Notes: generated from the sequence alone by a model not told the origin. A stretch of DNA of 34,737 bases from Spirochaetia bacterium (GCA_021736385.1 JAIPFY010000034.1:1-34737); one strand, 5' to 3'. Numbered from the stretch's first letter, positions 1 to 9,200 are shown. Translations and numbers: made by a program.

Positions 1-63
1 TTATATGATCTGATATACGGCTCGAGTGATCTGAATCAGTACATCGTCACCGTGCTCTCGTGA
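1..63 (+). CDS. C-terminal end of an unidentified gene (partial)
   Basis: Frame 1 is open from the left edge to a TGA at 61-63, giving about 20 residues ending in QYIVTVLS. It would be the tail of a plus-strand gene converging on the SIMPL lipoprotein gene, whose stop lies 7 bases further on. The piece is too short to assign a family, and an open stretch of 20 codons can occur by chance, so this is only a possible gene end. Confidence 0.35.
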   Translation, partial: LYDLIYGSSDLNQYIVTVLS

Positions 64-70
64 GTCATGC

Positions 71-820
71 TCACTTGATGGCATACTGCACAGTCACCGA
101 TGCTCTTACACTGAAGGACCCTGACGGGATCTGTGAGCCGGTGTAATCAGCGGCCGCAGATTCCATGAGCATCATCTTGGTGTTGGTGCTACGGGCAGCC
201 TCTTCCTGTGAGTATTCCGACACCGAGACCGGTTTGCCCAGAGTGACTTCACCCTGCAGGGCGAACTGCTGAGCCTTCTCCTGCGCCTTTGCGAAGGCAA
301 GTGATCGAGCCTCCTGATACAGCGCTTCGGTATCCTCTACGAAGAAGACGATCGATGATATCTCAAGTCCTGAAAGCACTCCGATGCCATCGAGCAGCAG
401 ACCCAGACGTTCGATATCTGAATCGATGCCTTTGAGCGTGACACTCATGGACTGTCGCACCCTCTGCCCGATGAGGGTCCTCTCCCCGTCCTTCCACTCA
501 TACTCCGGGTTGAAGTTGAGACTGATGGTCCTGATATCATCCTGAGGGATCCGGTTCGTCTCAGCGATCTTCAGCATCTGCTCCACGCTCCTGTTCACCA
601 GAGCCTGTGCCTCCCTCGTAGTGAGTTCCACAGCTGTGAAACTCACCTGCAGCGTCACGGCATCAGGTGCTGCATGCACGACCCCTGCGCCGCTGACCGT
701 GATCACAGAGGGTTCGTTCCTGGTAAGTTCCATACGGAACAGCGGTGTCATGCAGCTGGATAAGACCAGCAGTACGAGAAGTGAGAGGAAGATGACCAAA
801 AGGGTTCTTGTTCTGTGCAT
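71..820 (-). CDS. SIMPL-domain (DUF541) lipoprotein
   Basis: A 249-residue envelope protein. The N-terminus is a lipoprotein signal: basic MHRTR, a hydrophobic run, then the lipobox LSSC with the acylated Cys at about residue 23. The mature part (roughly 40-249) has the SIMPL/DUF541 pattern: an early SGxGxVxAxPD segment (ITVSGAGVVHAAPDAVTLQV) and a C-terminal FSVRASVTVQYAI strand. SIMPL proteins are periplasmic or membrane-attached and of poorly defined role. I chose the ATG at 820 because AGGAGT at 825-830 precedes it at normal spacing; a GTG at 841 is also in frame and overlaps the NUDIX stop. It is the last gene of the mrp-NUDIX-SIMPL run (17-base gap to NUDIX), so it is probably cotranscribed with them. 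Confidence 0.85.
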   Translation of the reverse strand: MHRTRTLLVIFLSLLVLLVLSSCMTPLFRMELTRNEPSVITVSGAGVVHAAPDAVTLQVSFTAVELTTREAQALVNRSVEQMLKIAETNRIPQDDIRTISLNFNPEYEWKDGERTLIGQRVRQSMSVTLKGIDSDIERLGLLLDGIGVLSGLEISSIVFFVEDTEALYQEARSLAFAKAQEKAQQFALQGEVTLGKPVSVSEYSQEEAARSTNTKMMLMESAAADYTGSQIPSGSFSVRASVTVQYAIK

Positions 821-837
821 TGCGACTCCTTCGTGTT

Positions 838-1410
838 TCACGACTCTTCATCGGCGACCAGGCCGCGCCACCGCTGGTAGAAGGCCATGGCGGCGACCAT
901 GATCCCATTACTGTATGTTCCTGTTCCCATACTGTGGAGCACCTCGTTGACCGGGACCAGCTCGACATCTATGATCTCATGTTCATCAAGCTCCTGAGCC
1001 TGGATCATCTCCATCCCTTCAGCGACATAATAGGTTACTGTGTTGGTCAGAAAGGCTGGGTTCGGAGAGACCGCACCGATCTTCGTGATCGTTGCCGGTC
1101 TGCATCCGGTCTCTTCGAGCAACTCTCTCAGTGCAGCCTGCAGCGGGGGTTCTCCCGGTTCCACCGTCCCTGCAGGGAACTCAGTGGTGACCGCCTGATT
1201 GCCGTGCCGGTACTGCCTGACCATCATGAAACACTGATTGCCCAGGGCATCCTGCGTCATGGGTATGACCGTGACCCAGTCAGGGGCTTCGATCTGAATG
1301 AAGGTACCGCGACTGCCGTCATACGAGGTACGATCCACCTCATAGACGTCAAAGATCTTACAGTCGTGGATCTTCTCTCTTCGTGTAGTATCCCAGGACA
1401 GATGTTTCAT
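838..1410 (-). CDS. NUDIX hydrolase, ADP-ribose pyrophosphatase type
   Basis: A 190-residue cytoplasmic hydrolase of nucleoside-diphosphate-X compounds. A perfect Nudix box G-x5-E-x7-RELLEETG spans residues 81-103 (G81, E87, R95-E96, E99-E100), which forms the Mg2+-binding catalytic helix. The sequence before the box (VRQYRHG at about 64-70, EFPAGTVEPGE) is typical of ADP-ribose pyrophosphatases (NudF/YqkG-like), which cleave ADP-ribose to AMP and ribose 5-phosphate. Length is normal for that group. It starts 12 bases after the mrp stop and is followed by the SIMPL lipoprotein gene, so an operon is likely. The exact substrate cannot be read from sequence alone. Confidence 0.9.
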   Translation of the reverse strand: MKHLSWDTTRREKIHDCKIFDVYEVDRTSYDGSRGTFIQIEAPDWVTVIPMTQDALGNQCFMMVRQYRHGNQAVTTEFPAGTVEPGEPPLQAALRELLEETGCRPATITKIGAVSPNPAFLTNTVTYYVAEGMEMIQAQELDEHEIIDVELVPVNEVLHSMGTGTYSNGIMVAAMAFYQRWRGLVADEES

Positions 1411-1422
1411 GATGTGCTCCGA

Positions 1423-2256
1423 TTATCTGCTGCTCGACAGAGTGGCCTCTATCTTATCCACGATCGCCATGATCGCTTGTGCGCTGGCACTCTCGGGTGC
1501 TGAATCCACATACGAGATCCCCTGGTCTTCAGCTTCCATCAAGGCCTTCTCGATAGGGATACTGCCAAGGAATGGAGCTCCCATCTCCTGTGCAGCCTTC
1601 TGACCACCACCTTTTCCGAAGATGTCGATGACCTCTCCGCAGTGGGGGCAGCTGAATCCGCTCATATTCTCGATGACCCCGAGCAGAGCGACTTTGATCT
1701 GACGTGAGAAGTTGATGCTCTTCCTTGAATCCAGGATCGAGACTTCCTGAGGGGTCGTCACCACGATGCTTCCGGTGAGTTCAGGGATCATCTGACAGAC
1801 GGTCAGAGGTTCATCCCCGGTCCCTGGAGGTGAATCGATGATCAGATAGTCAAGAGTACCCCAGTTGACATCCGCAAGGAACTGCTTGATCACGCTGATC
1901 TTCAGCGGACCGCGCCATATGACCGGGCTGTCGTCATCGTTACCGGCGAAGGCAAGACTGACGGCCTTCAGGTTCGGTGATACCTCGAACGGTTCGATGG
2001 TATCCTCATCATGTGAATACATCTTCTGACCCTGAGCCCCGAGCATCTTCGCGACATTCGGACCATGCAGGTCGGTATCGAGAATACCGACCTTATAGCC
2101 TTTCTTGGCTAATGAGAGTGCGAGATTGACCGATACGGTAGTCTTGCCGACTCCGCCCTTTCCGCTCATGACCAGTATCTTATAGGTGATCTTTGACATG
2201 CGTTCGTTCAGACGTGCTGTCTGTGCATCAAGTTCAGCTCCCTGAGGACCGTGCAT
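1423..2256 (-). CDS. mrp: Mrp/NBP35-family P-loop ATPase (Fe-S cluster carrier)
   Basis: A 277-residue cytoplasmic ATPase of the Mrp/ApbC/NBP35 group, which holds and transfers Fe-S clusters. The deviant Walker A motif GKGGVGKTT is at residues 32-40, the switch-like DTDLHGPN at 60-67, the Walker B region LIIDSPPGTGDEP at 138-150, and the cluster-binding CPHC pair at 203-206. It lacks the N-terminal DUF59 domain of longer Mrp proteins. Start: ATG at 2256 with AAGGAG at good spacing (2262-2268); an in-frame extension to 2331 is open but has no better initiation signal. It is first in the run with NUDIX and SIMPL. Many Fe-S proteins in this window (PFOR, NqrF) are plausible clients, which is inference. 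Confidence 0.92.
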   Translation of the reverse strand: MHGPQGAELDAQTARLNERMSKITYKILVMSGKGGVGKTTVSVNLALSLAKKGYKVGILDTDLHGPNVAKMLGAQGQKMYSHDEDTIEPFEVSPNLKAVSLAFAGNDDDSPVIWRGPLKISVIKQFLADVNWGTLDYLIIDSPPGTGDEPLTVCQMIPELTGSIVVTTPQEVSILDSRKSINFSRQIKVALLGVIENMSGFSCPHCGEVIDIFGKGGGQKAAQEMGAPFLGSIPIEKALMEAEDQGISYVDSAPESASAQAIMAIVDKIEATLSSSR

Positions 2257-2566
2257 AGTATGCTCCTTACCACATAGTGGGTTATTATAATACGATTGAT
2301 TGAATATATTATCAGCAATTGCCAAAAACATATAGTTCTACACCCGTTAAGATAGTCAATCACATCGACTTTAACAAGGGTCTCTTTCAGGTTTTCCGTG
2401 TTTTTCCCCCCGCCGTCGACCCGCAGGAAGCACTGCGGTCATACGGTTACCCAGCTGCATGTTTCATGCGCTCCCATACGCTAAAAGTACCCATACCGAT
2501 TGTATCTATGCTATAATCGGTATCTACCATTGGTGAGAAAGAAAAGTACAGGCTAAGAGGTCTCTT
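2257..2566. other. Divergent intergenic region between mrp and the WYL regulator
   Basis: 310 bases without a convincing gene. The left part (2281-2330) is AT-rich and holds a TATAAT on the minus strand at 2284-2289 that may belong to an mrp promoter, although no good -35 sits at the usual distance. The middle (about 2390-2480) is GC-richer and shows nothing I recognise apart from a small GCATG/CATGC repeat. The right part carries the regulator's promoter and an inverted repeat, listed separately. A 65-codon open frame at 2319-2516 has no ribosome site and no recognisable protein. Confidence 0.6.
2493..2523 (+). promoter_or_regulatory. Promoter with overlapping inverted repeat (probable operator) of the WYL regulator
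   Basis: ATACCGATT (2493-2501) and its exact reverse complement AATCGGTAT (2515-2523) are separated by 13 bases, so their centres are 22 bp apart, two helical turns. Between and over them lies an extended -10 element: TG at 2509-2510, one base, then TATAAT at 2512-2517. No clear -35 is visible. A dimeric regulator binding here would cover the -10 box, which fits autoregulation by the WYL protein encoded 44 bases downstream. The repeat is seen directly; the binding protein is inferred. Confidence 0.6.
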
Positions 2567-3529
2567 ATGAAAGGCGAACGTTTGATGCAGCTCGAACTGC
2601 TGTTGTTATCACATCCCGAGGGCATGAGAAGGGCGGAGATCGCCCGTCGCCTCGGGGTACACAGATCCACTATCGGTCGATATATTGATGAACTGAAGAA
2701 GCATACCGACGTATATGAGGACAAATACCTGATCAAGATAGTAGCTCGTGAAGAGATCGATATCATGAAGCTCAGTGTCTATGAGAGCCTTGCGTTGAAC
2801 CTCTCTGCAGAGATGCTGGCAAAATATGAACCGATGCAGACCCCTCACCTCGCCTCCGGGCTGCGAAAGATCGCCGGGAACATGCGGACCTATGCCCCGC
2901 ATGTCAGCAATAACATCGATGAGGTGGCTGAACAGATCGAGACGACCACACAGAGACCTCATCCAAGCTTTACCAAGACCCTGGAAGTGATCATCGACTC
3001 CTGGGTATCGGGAAAGATGCTTCGGATCAAACATATCGATCCCAAGAACTCCCTGCTCGAGACCGAATTCGCCCCCTACTTCATCGGATACCGCGAGAGT
3101 TCGAGCGGCAGGCGACCCATCAGCGTCACCGGAAGGCTGCGCCATACCTCGGAGATCGAGACCATCGACATCCTGAACATCAAAGAGGCAGAGATCCTGG
3201 ATGAGACCTACACGATCCCGGACAACCTCAGACCGTTTCGCAAGCCGGTCACCGGGGAACGCTACAGCGGTATCGATATGATCCCGTTGAAGATGGTCCT
3301 CAAGGAACGCTCTGCACTGAACTCCTTCTCATCCATCTTCTATGATCGCCTCGAGACCTATAAAGATGACGAGGGCAGACTGATCTGTGAGATGAATGCC
3401 GAGAATTCCATCGAGCTGATCCTGCGCATAGCACAATGCCGCACCTCGGTGGAGATCCTGGAACCGGAAGGATTTCGTAAACGATTCATTGCGTATCTAC
3501 AAGAAATACTCACTATATACACGGATTGA
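2567..3529 (+). CDS. HTH/WYL-type transcriptional regulator
   Basis: A 320-residue DNA-binding protein. Residues about 8-45 form a winged-helix/HTH_11-type domain (LLLLSHPEGMRRAEIARRLGVHRSTIGRYIDEL). The remainder matches the layout of WYL-domain regulators, which sense a nucleic-acid or small-molecule ligand: a helical linker, then an EFAPYFIGYRESS.GRRPISVTGRLR segment at about 165-195 where other members have the GLVYRGGRWYLVAY core. The W-Y-L residues themselves are not conserved, so ligand binding may differ. Start ATG 2567 has AGAGG six bases upstream. It precedes the rubrerythrin cluster by 72 bases with a separate promoter between, so control of that cluster is possible but unproven. 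Confidence 0.75.
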   Translation: MKGERLMQLELLLLSHPEGMRRAEIARRLGVHRSTIGRYIDELKKHTDVYEDKYLIKIVAREEIDIMKLSVYESLALNLSAEMLAKYEPMQTPHLASGLRKIAGNMRTYAPHVSNNIDEVAEQIETTTQRPHPSFTKTLEVIIDSWVSGKMLRIKHIDPKNSLLETEFAPYFIGYRESSSGRRPISVTGRLRHTSEIETIDILNIKEAEILDETYTIPDNLRPFRKPVTGERYSGIDMIPLKMVLKERSALNSFSSIFYDRLETYKDDEGRLICEMNAENSIELILRIAQCRTSVEILEPEGFRKRFIAYLQEILTIYTD

Positions 3530-3530
3530 T

Positions 3531-3559
3531 TTGCTTTTTTAATTCTATAATAGTATCAT
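3531..3559 (+). promoter_or_regulatory. Candidate promoter of the rubrerythrin cluster
   Basis: TTGCTT (3531-3536) and TATCAT (3554-3559) are 17 bases apart. A full TATAAT also lies at 3546-3551 but without a matching -35. Either would give a 5' leader of about 30-45 bases before the rubrerythrin start. The stretch begins directly after the WYL regulator stop. Confidence 0.4.
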
Positions 3560-3601
3560 TAGTGGTATAACAACAAACTCTTAAGCTCCAGGAGGATCAA
3601 T

Positions 3602-4177
3602 GTGAAGAGTATCAAAGGCACTGAAACCGAACAGAATCTGCTAAAATCTTTTGCCGGTGAATCACAGGCAAGGAATCGCTATACCTACTTTGCCAGTAAG
3701 GCTAAGAAGGAGGGGTTCATCCTCATCTCCCAGATCTTTGCTGAGACAGCCGATCAGGAGAAAGAGCATGCAGAAAGATTTTTCAATTTTCTGGAAGGTG
3801 GAGTCGTCGAAATAACAGCTTCATACCCTGCCGGCATCATCGGTACGACCGAACAGAATCTGGAAGAGGCAGCCGGTGGAGAGCATGAGGAATGGACAGA
3901 ATTGTATCCTCATTTTGCAGATGTTGCAGAGAAGGAAGGCTTCCCTATCATCGCAGCAGTCTATCGAGCTGTATGTGTTGCTGAGAAGCGACATGAAGAA
4001 CGCTATCTCAATCTCTTGAAGAAAGTACGAAACAACACATCGTTCAAACAGGGACAGCCTGTCGTATGGCGCTGCCTGAATTGCGGATACATCTACGAAG
4101 GGGCAGAAGCTCCCAGAAAATGCCCTGCATGCGACCACCCGCAGTCCTACTTCGAAGTCTTTCATGAAGTAGTCTGA
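3602..4177 (+). CDS. rbr: Rubrerythrin
   Basis: A 191-residue non-haem di-iron peroxidase that reduces H2O2 with electrons from rubredoxin. The four-helix domain carries the diiron ligands: E20, E53 and H56 (ETADQEKEH), E94 and E97 (GGEHEEW), and E128 with H131 (AEKRHEE). The C-terminal rubredoxin-like domain has the Fe(Cys)4 site CLNCG...CPAC at 158, 161, 174 and 177. The start is a GTG at 3602 with a strong AGGAGG at 3590-3595. An ATG one codon position earlier in another frame (3600-3602) is followed at once by TGA, so it cannot encode the protein. It is first of the set with superoxide reductase, ferritin and rubredoxin, all on the same strand. Confidence 0.96.
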   Translation: MKSIKGTETEQNLLKSFAGESQARNRYTYFASKAKKEGFILISQIFAETADQEKEHAERFFNFLEGGVVEITASYPAGIIGTTEQNLEEAAGGEHEEWTELYPHFADVAEKEGFPIIAAVYRAVCVAEKRHEERYLNLLKKVRNNTSFKQGQPVVWRCLNCGYIYEGAEAPRKCPACDHPQSYFEVFHEVV

Positions 4178-4235
4178 ACCTTGTTGCTGCACAAGCAGTG
4201 ATGAGAGCATACAAAAAAAGTATAAGGAGACCTAT

Positions 4236-4622
4236 ATGGCAGAAGCAGTAAAAGAAGGAATCTATTCCTGTTCTATTTGTGGCAACATAGTTGAGATGGT
4301 ACGAGCCGGCGGCGGAGAGTTGGTATGCTGCGGCAAACCCATGGATCTGCTTGAAGAGAAATCAGCAGACTCATCGACAGAGAAGCATGTACCGGTCATC
4401 GAAGCAGTCGATGGCGGTTTCAAGGTAACGGTTGGATCGACACTGCATCCAATGACTCAGGAACACTATATTCAGTGGATCGAACTGCTTGCAGGCGACA
4501 GATCTTACCGAGCGTACCTCAAACCCGGAGATGCCCCTGAAGCCTATTTCTGCGTTGATGCAGACCTGAAAGATGTATCTGCTCGAGAATTCTGCAACCT
4601 CCACGGACTGTGGAAAGGATAA
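4236..4622 (+). CDS. dfx: Desulfoferrodoxin (superoxide reductase)
   Basis: A 128-residue two-iron superoxide reductase that turns O2- into H2O2 without making oxygen, using electrons from rubredoxin. The N-terminal desulforedoxin-type centre I has Cys12, Cys15, Cys31 and Cys32. The catalytic centre II has the glutamate/lysine of EKH (49-51), histidines 51, 71 and 77, Cys120 and His123 (CNLHGLW), so all ligands are present. Length is that of class I (2Fe) enzymes. AAGGAG precedes the ATG. The H2O2 it makes is the substrate of rubrerythrin encoded 58 bases upstream. Confidence 0.96.
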   Translation: MAEAVKEGIYSCSICGNIVEMVRAGGGELVCCGKPMDLLEEKSADSSTEKHVPVIEAVDGGFKVTVGSTLHPMTQEHYIQWIELLAGDRSYRAYLKPGDAPEAYFCVDADLKDVSAREFCNLHGLWKG

Positions 4623-4625
4623 CCC

Positions 4626-5117
4626 ATGAAAATAACAAAAAAGATGTCAGATGCTTTGAATGATCAGTTTGCAAAGGAGATGTTCTCAGCATACCTGTAT
4701 GCTGCCATGTCTGCAGACTGCACCTTCAAAGGGAGAAAAGGAAGTGCACGATGGTTCTTCCTGCAATCAAAAGAAGAGCTCGATCATGCACGGAAGATCT
4801 ATGAGTTCTTGCTCGATCGTGGAGCAAAACCTGTCTATGCACAGTTGGATAAACCCCAGGAGAGCTGGGACTCGCTGAGAAAGGCTTTCGAGGCTTCTCT
4901 TGCACATGAACAGTTTATCTCTGATTCGATCCTCAATCTTGTGAAGACAGCCAAAGAGCTGGACGATACCCCGACTGAGATCTTCCTTCAGTGGTTCGTC
5001 ACTGAACAGATCGAAGAAGAAGCCGCAGTAGAAGATGTGCTCACACGACTTGAACAGGTCGGTGAAGATAACCGTGGTCTGTACATGCTTGATCGAGAAC
5101 TTGGTGCTCGAGAATAA
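4626..5117 (+). CDS. ftnA: Ferritin (non-haem, FtnA type)
   Basis: A 163-residue iron-storage protein forming a 24-subunit cage. Ferroxidase-centre residues are in place: E18, E51 and H54 (SKEELDHA), E95 and Q128, with E131 for the third iron (EQIEEEAAV). The sequence starts 3 bases after the desulfoferrodoxin stop, so translation is probably coupled. By storing iron it would limit Fenton chemistry with the peroxide made by its neighbour. The length is normal and no haem-ligand methionine typical of bacterioferritin stands out. Confidence 0.94.
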   Translation: MKITKKMSDALNDQFAKEMFSAYLYAAMSADCTFKGRKGSARWFFLQSKEELDHARKIYEFLLDRGAKPVYAQLDKPQESWDSLRKAFEASLAHEQFISDSILNLVKTAKELDDTPTEIFLQWFVTEQIEEEAAVEDVLTRLEQVGEDNRGLYMLDRELGARE

Positions 5118-5141
5118 CTAACGCTAGAAGAGGAGAATTGT

Positions 5142-5306
5142 ATGCAGAAGTACGTTTGTGATCTATGCGGGTATATCTATGACCCGGAAGACGGCGATCC
5201 TGATAATGGAGTCGCTGCCGGAACCGCTTTCGAAGATGTTCCAGAAGATTGGGTATGTCCCCTGTGCGGCGCTGCGAAAGATGACTTTTCACCTGTAGAA
5301 GACTGA
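5142..5306 (+). CDS. rub: Rubredoxin
   Basis: A 54-residue one-iron electron carrier. The Fe(Cys)4 ligands are Cys6 and Cys9 ([10 protein letters not shown]) and Cys39 and Cys42 (VCPLCGA), with the usual [21 protein letters not shown] middle section. AGGAG lies a few bases before the ATG at 5142, and the gene begins 24 bases after the ferritin stop. It is the expected electron donor to the superoxide reductase and rubrerythrin of the same cluster. An intrinsic terminator follows 20 bases after the stop. Confidence 0.96.
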   Translation: MQKYVCDLCGYIYDPEDGDPDNGVAAGTAFEDVPEDWVCPLCGAAKDDFSPVED

Positions 5307-5326
5307 TAGACGATCACGACTAAGGA

Positions 5327-5354
5327 GAAGGCCTGAGAGATCAGGCCTTCTTTT
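5327..5354 (+). terminator. Intrinsic terminator after rubredoxin
   Basis: GAAGGCCTGA (5327-5336) pairs perfectly with TCAGGCCTTC (5341-5350) around a four-base loop, followed by TTTT (5351-5354). It ends the rubrerythrin-to-rubredoxin unit. The nitroreductase begins 24 bases later and has no clear promoter of its own, so some read-through is likely. Confidence 0.85.
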
Positions 5355-5378
5355 CGTCCGTCACCCAAGGAGAGACAG

Positions 5379-6167
5379 ATGGAGTACCCGAACGAGACCT
5401 TGAAGGTATTGATGGAACGAAGATCCCTCAGGGCATACCGGGATGAACCGATCACCACTGCAGACAGGCAGGCGATCACCGATGCAGTCCTGCGAGCACC
5501 CACAGCCGGGAACATGATGCTCTACTCTGTGATCGACATCACCGATCAGACGAAGAAAGAGATGCTGGCCGAACTGTGTGATCACCAGCCAATGATCGCC
5601 AGAGCTCCGATGGTATGGCTGTTCCTTGCTGATTACCAGAAATGGGATGATTATTTTCAGAGCTCAGGCGCTGTGGAGCATGGAGAGTCCCTCGGCCACA
5701 GCTACCGGCCACCAGGAACGGGAGACCTGTTCATCAGTCTCAGTGATGCACTGATCGCTGCACAGACTGCAGTCACAGCAGCAGAATCCCTGCATATAGG
5801 GTCCTGCTATATAGGAGACATCCTGGAGAACTACGAACAGGTCAGAGACCTCCTCGAGCTTCCCCGGTATGTCTTTCCGATCACCATGGTCTGCTTCGGC
5901 TACCCGAAGGGACCCTGGAAGGAGACGATCGGCTCTACCCCGCGACACAGGGCCGATGACATCTTTCACACAGACGGGTATGCAAGAAAGGATGCTGAAC
6001 AGCTTCAGCAGATGTTCGCAGCCCATGATACATATTACAGACAGACCGGCAGAGTGCATGATGAGATCAGAGATACAGCACACGCCTTCTATATGCGAAA
6101 ACATACCAGTGAGTTCATGGCTGAGATGAACCGATCAGTCTCACTGATGCTTGAGAACTGGTCCTAG
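5379..6167 (+). CDS. Nitroreductase-family FMN flavoprotein
   Basis: A 262-residue cytoplasmic oxidoreductase of the nitroreductase family. The N-terminal FMN-phosphate binding pattern RRSLRAYRDEPI (14-25) is followed by APTAGNMML (41-49), and the central segment TAAESLHIGSCYIGDI with the later PITMVCFGYPKG is typical of NfsA/FRP-like members. Such enzymes use NAD(P)H to reduce nitro-compounds, quinones or flavins; the physiological substrate is not readable here. AAGGAG precedes the ATG. It lies behind the rubredoxin terminator and may be a loosely attached member of the oxidative-stress cluster. The last 60 residues are less typical of the family. Confidence 0.85.
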   Translation: MEYPNETLKVLMERRSLRAYRDEPITTADRQAITDAVLRAPTAGNMMLYSVIDITDQTKKEMLAELCDHQPMIARAPMVWLFLADYQKWDDYFQSSGAVEHGESLGHSYRPPGTGDLFISLSDALIAAQTAVTAAESLHIGSCYIGDILENYEQVRDLLELPRYVFPITMVCFGYPKGPWKETIGSTPRHRADDIFHTDGYARKDAEQLQQMFAAHDTYYRQTGRVHDEIRDTAHAFYMRKHTSEFMAEMNRSVSLMLENWS

Positions 6168-6189
6168 AGCTTTCAGCCATCTGAATAAG

Positions 6190-6245
6190 AAGCCCCCGTC
6201 ACACCAGGTGTCGGGGGGCTTTTCCCGTATCTGTCACGATACGGG
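6190..6245. terminator. Back-to-back hairpins between converging nitroreductase and PFOR genes
   Basis: The first hairpin pairs AAGCCCCC (6190-6197) with GGGGGGCTT near 6213-6221, with inner pairing of CACC and GGTG, and runs into TTTT: a plus-strand terminator for the nitroreductase gene. The second pairs CCCGTATC (6224-6231) with GATACGGG (6238-6245) around a six-base loop; it lacks a clear T-run but is the first stem met by minus-strand transcripts leaving PFOR. Confidence 0.8.
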
Positions 6246-6271
6246 GGAGGGATCAGACCAGGGTAGCAGAA

Positions 6272-9200
6272 CTACATGATCTTTCCAATGTTCTTATAGA
6301 ATGCCATTCTCTTCTTGGCATCGTCTTCGGCTCTCTGGAACAGCTCTTCAGCATGATCAGGATTCGTCTTGTAGAGTGCAGTGTATCGTCTCTCACCCTT
6401 GATGAATTCCTGGAAATCTGCTGTCGGCTCTTTTGCATCCCAGCTGAATCTCTTCCCCTCTTCCAGTGCGGGGTTGAATCGGTACAGAGGCCAGTAACCT
6501 GCATCCACAGCTCGTTTCTCTTCGACCTGTGAGAACTGCATATCGATACCATGGTTGATACAGGGAGCATAACAGAAGACGATCGAGGGTCCATCATAGG
6601 CGACAGCTTCCATCAGAGCCTTCTGGGTATGATTCCTGTTGGCCCCCATGGAGACAGATGCCACGTACACATGGCCGTAGCTCATGCACATGAATCCCAT
6701 ATTCTTCTTGCCAAGCTGCTTACCAGCATTGGCGAACTTCGCTACAGCACCGATAGGTGTTGCCTTTGAAGCCTGTCCACCGGTATTCGAATACACTTCC
6801 GTATCAAGTACCAGGATATTCACGTTCTTTCCAGAAGCGACCACATGGTCGACACCGGAGTATCCGATATCATATGCCCATCCGTCACCACCGAAGATCC
6901 AGACCTTCTTATCAGTGAAATAGTCTTTCAGCTCATTGATCTTGGAAAGGACCTCTTTCTCTTCACCTTCAGCAGCGATCAGAGCAGGTTCGATCACCTG
7001 AGCGACTTCCCGCTGTGCTACGATAGCTTCCTCTTCCACACTGTCCCAGAGCTCCATGCTCTTGTTCAGTGCTGCTGTGAGTTCAGGAGTGGTTCCCAGT
7101 TCGAGGATCCTCTTCACTTTCACGTTCAGCAGGGTCCTGTTACTCTCGACAGCGAGTCTCATACCAAAACCGTATTCAGCATTGTCTTCGAACAGTGAGT
7201 TACCCCATGCTGGTCCACGGCCATCATCTCGTTTACAGTACGGGATGGTCGGGAAGGTCCCACCATAGATGGAGGAACAACCGGTAGCATTCGCCACGAT
7301 CATGTTCTCACCACAGATCTGTGTCACCAGTTTCACATAGGGTGTCTCACCACAACCTGCACAGGCTCCTGAGAACTCGAACAGAGGCTGTTTGAACTGC
7401 ATGCCCTTCACCGTTGATTCTGCAATACCGTCAAGTACGTTGTTCGGCAGTGCATCGAAGAAGACCGCATTCTCGCCTTCGCCCTGTGATCGTTCGACTT
7501 CGAGCGTGGAGAAGATAAGTGCTTTATTCTTTGAAGGACAGGTCTCGACACAGACACCACAGCCCTGGCAGTCTTCAGGATAGATCTGGATCTTGAATCT
7601 CAGGTCCCGATCGTTCTTGGTTGAAGATTTGAGGGTCGTGAAGGTCTCCGGTGCCTGTTCCAGATCCTTGGGATCGATCTGCTTGGCTCGGATGGCTGCA
7701 TGAGGACAAGCCTGCACACACTGGTTACACTGAATACAGTTGTCGTACACCCACTGCGGGATTCTTGGAGCGACACCACGTTTTTCCAGTTTGGCGGTCC
7801 CTGAAGGGAGTGTCCCATCATAAGACATCTGTGAGACAGGGATATCATCACCCTTGAGGTGCATGATCGGTTCGATGATGTTCTTAGCGAATGCATCAGC
7901 ATCTTCTCTGATCAGTCTCACCGGAACATACGCTTCTCCGACACTTGCAGGGACCTTCACTTCTTCAAGTGCAGCTGCTGCAGCGTCTACGGCATCCCAG
8001 TTCATCTTGACGATATCTTCACCCTTCTTGATGAAGGTCTTCTTGATCGCATCCTTGATCAGTGCGATAGCTTCATCTTCAGGAAGTACTCCTGAGATCT
8101 TGAAGAACGCAGCCTGCATGACGGTATTGATCCTGTTTCTCAGCCCGACAGCCTCAGCGATCTTCAATGCATCGATATTGTAGAACTTGATCTTCCTGTC
8201 GATGATGATCTGCTGATCCTCTTTGGTCAGGTGTGTGAACACCTCATCTGTCGGGATCTCTGAGTTCAGGAGGAACACACCACCCTCTTTCAGTGGCCCG
8301 AGCATATCATATCGTCCCAGGTAGGCGGGGTTATGGCATGCTGCAAAATCGGCATGGGTGATGGTCCAGGGCATATTGACCGAACTCTTGCCGAATCGGA
8401 GGTGTGAGGTGGTGATACCACCTGATTTCTTCGAATCATATACGAAGTACGCCTGTGCGTTGAGATCGGTGTTCCCACCGATGATCTTGATCGAGTTCTT
8501 ATTGGCTCCGACTGTTCCGTCAGACCCGAGACCCCAGAACATGCAGGCTTTGACATCTGCCGGTGCTACATTGATCGCCTTGGTCACGGGGATGGACTTG
8601 AAGGTCACATCATCGTTGATCCCGACAGTGAATCCGTGGAAGCCTTCGCCATCGAGGTGTTCGAACACTGCGTTCACATCTGAAGGAGTGAACTCTTTGC
8701 TCGAGAGTCCGTATCGACCGCCGATGACCTTGATATCTGCCCGTCCTGCTGATGCAAGAGCTACTACCGTATCGAGATACAGAGGTTCGCCGATAGCACC
8801 GGGTTCTTTCGTTCGGTCAAGGACCGCGATCTTCTTCACAGAAGCCGGGATCGCATCGACGAAATCCTTCACGGAGAACGGTCTGTAGAGTCGGACCTTG
8901 ATCACACCGACCTTCTCACCCTTCTTGTTGAGGTATCGTACCGTCTGATCCACGGTATCACAGGAAGAACCCATGGTAATGATCAGTTTCTCAGCCTGTG
9001 GATCCCCGACATAGTCAAACAGGTGATACTGTCTGCCGGTGATCTCGGCTACTTTGTTCATATAGTCCTGAACGACTGCAGGTACTGCATCGTAGTACTT
9101 GTTGACGGTCTCCCGTCCCTGGAAGTAGACATCGGGGTTCTGAGCAGCGACTTTGATGATCGGGCTCTCAGGTCGCATGCCCCGTGCACGGAATCGTTCG

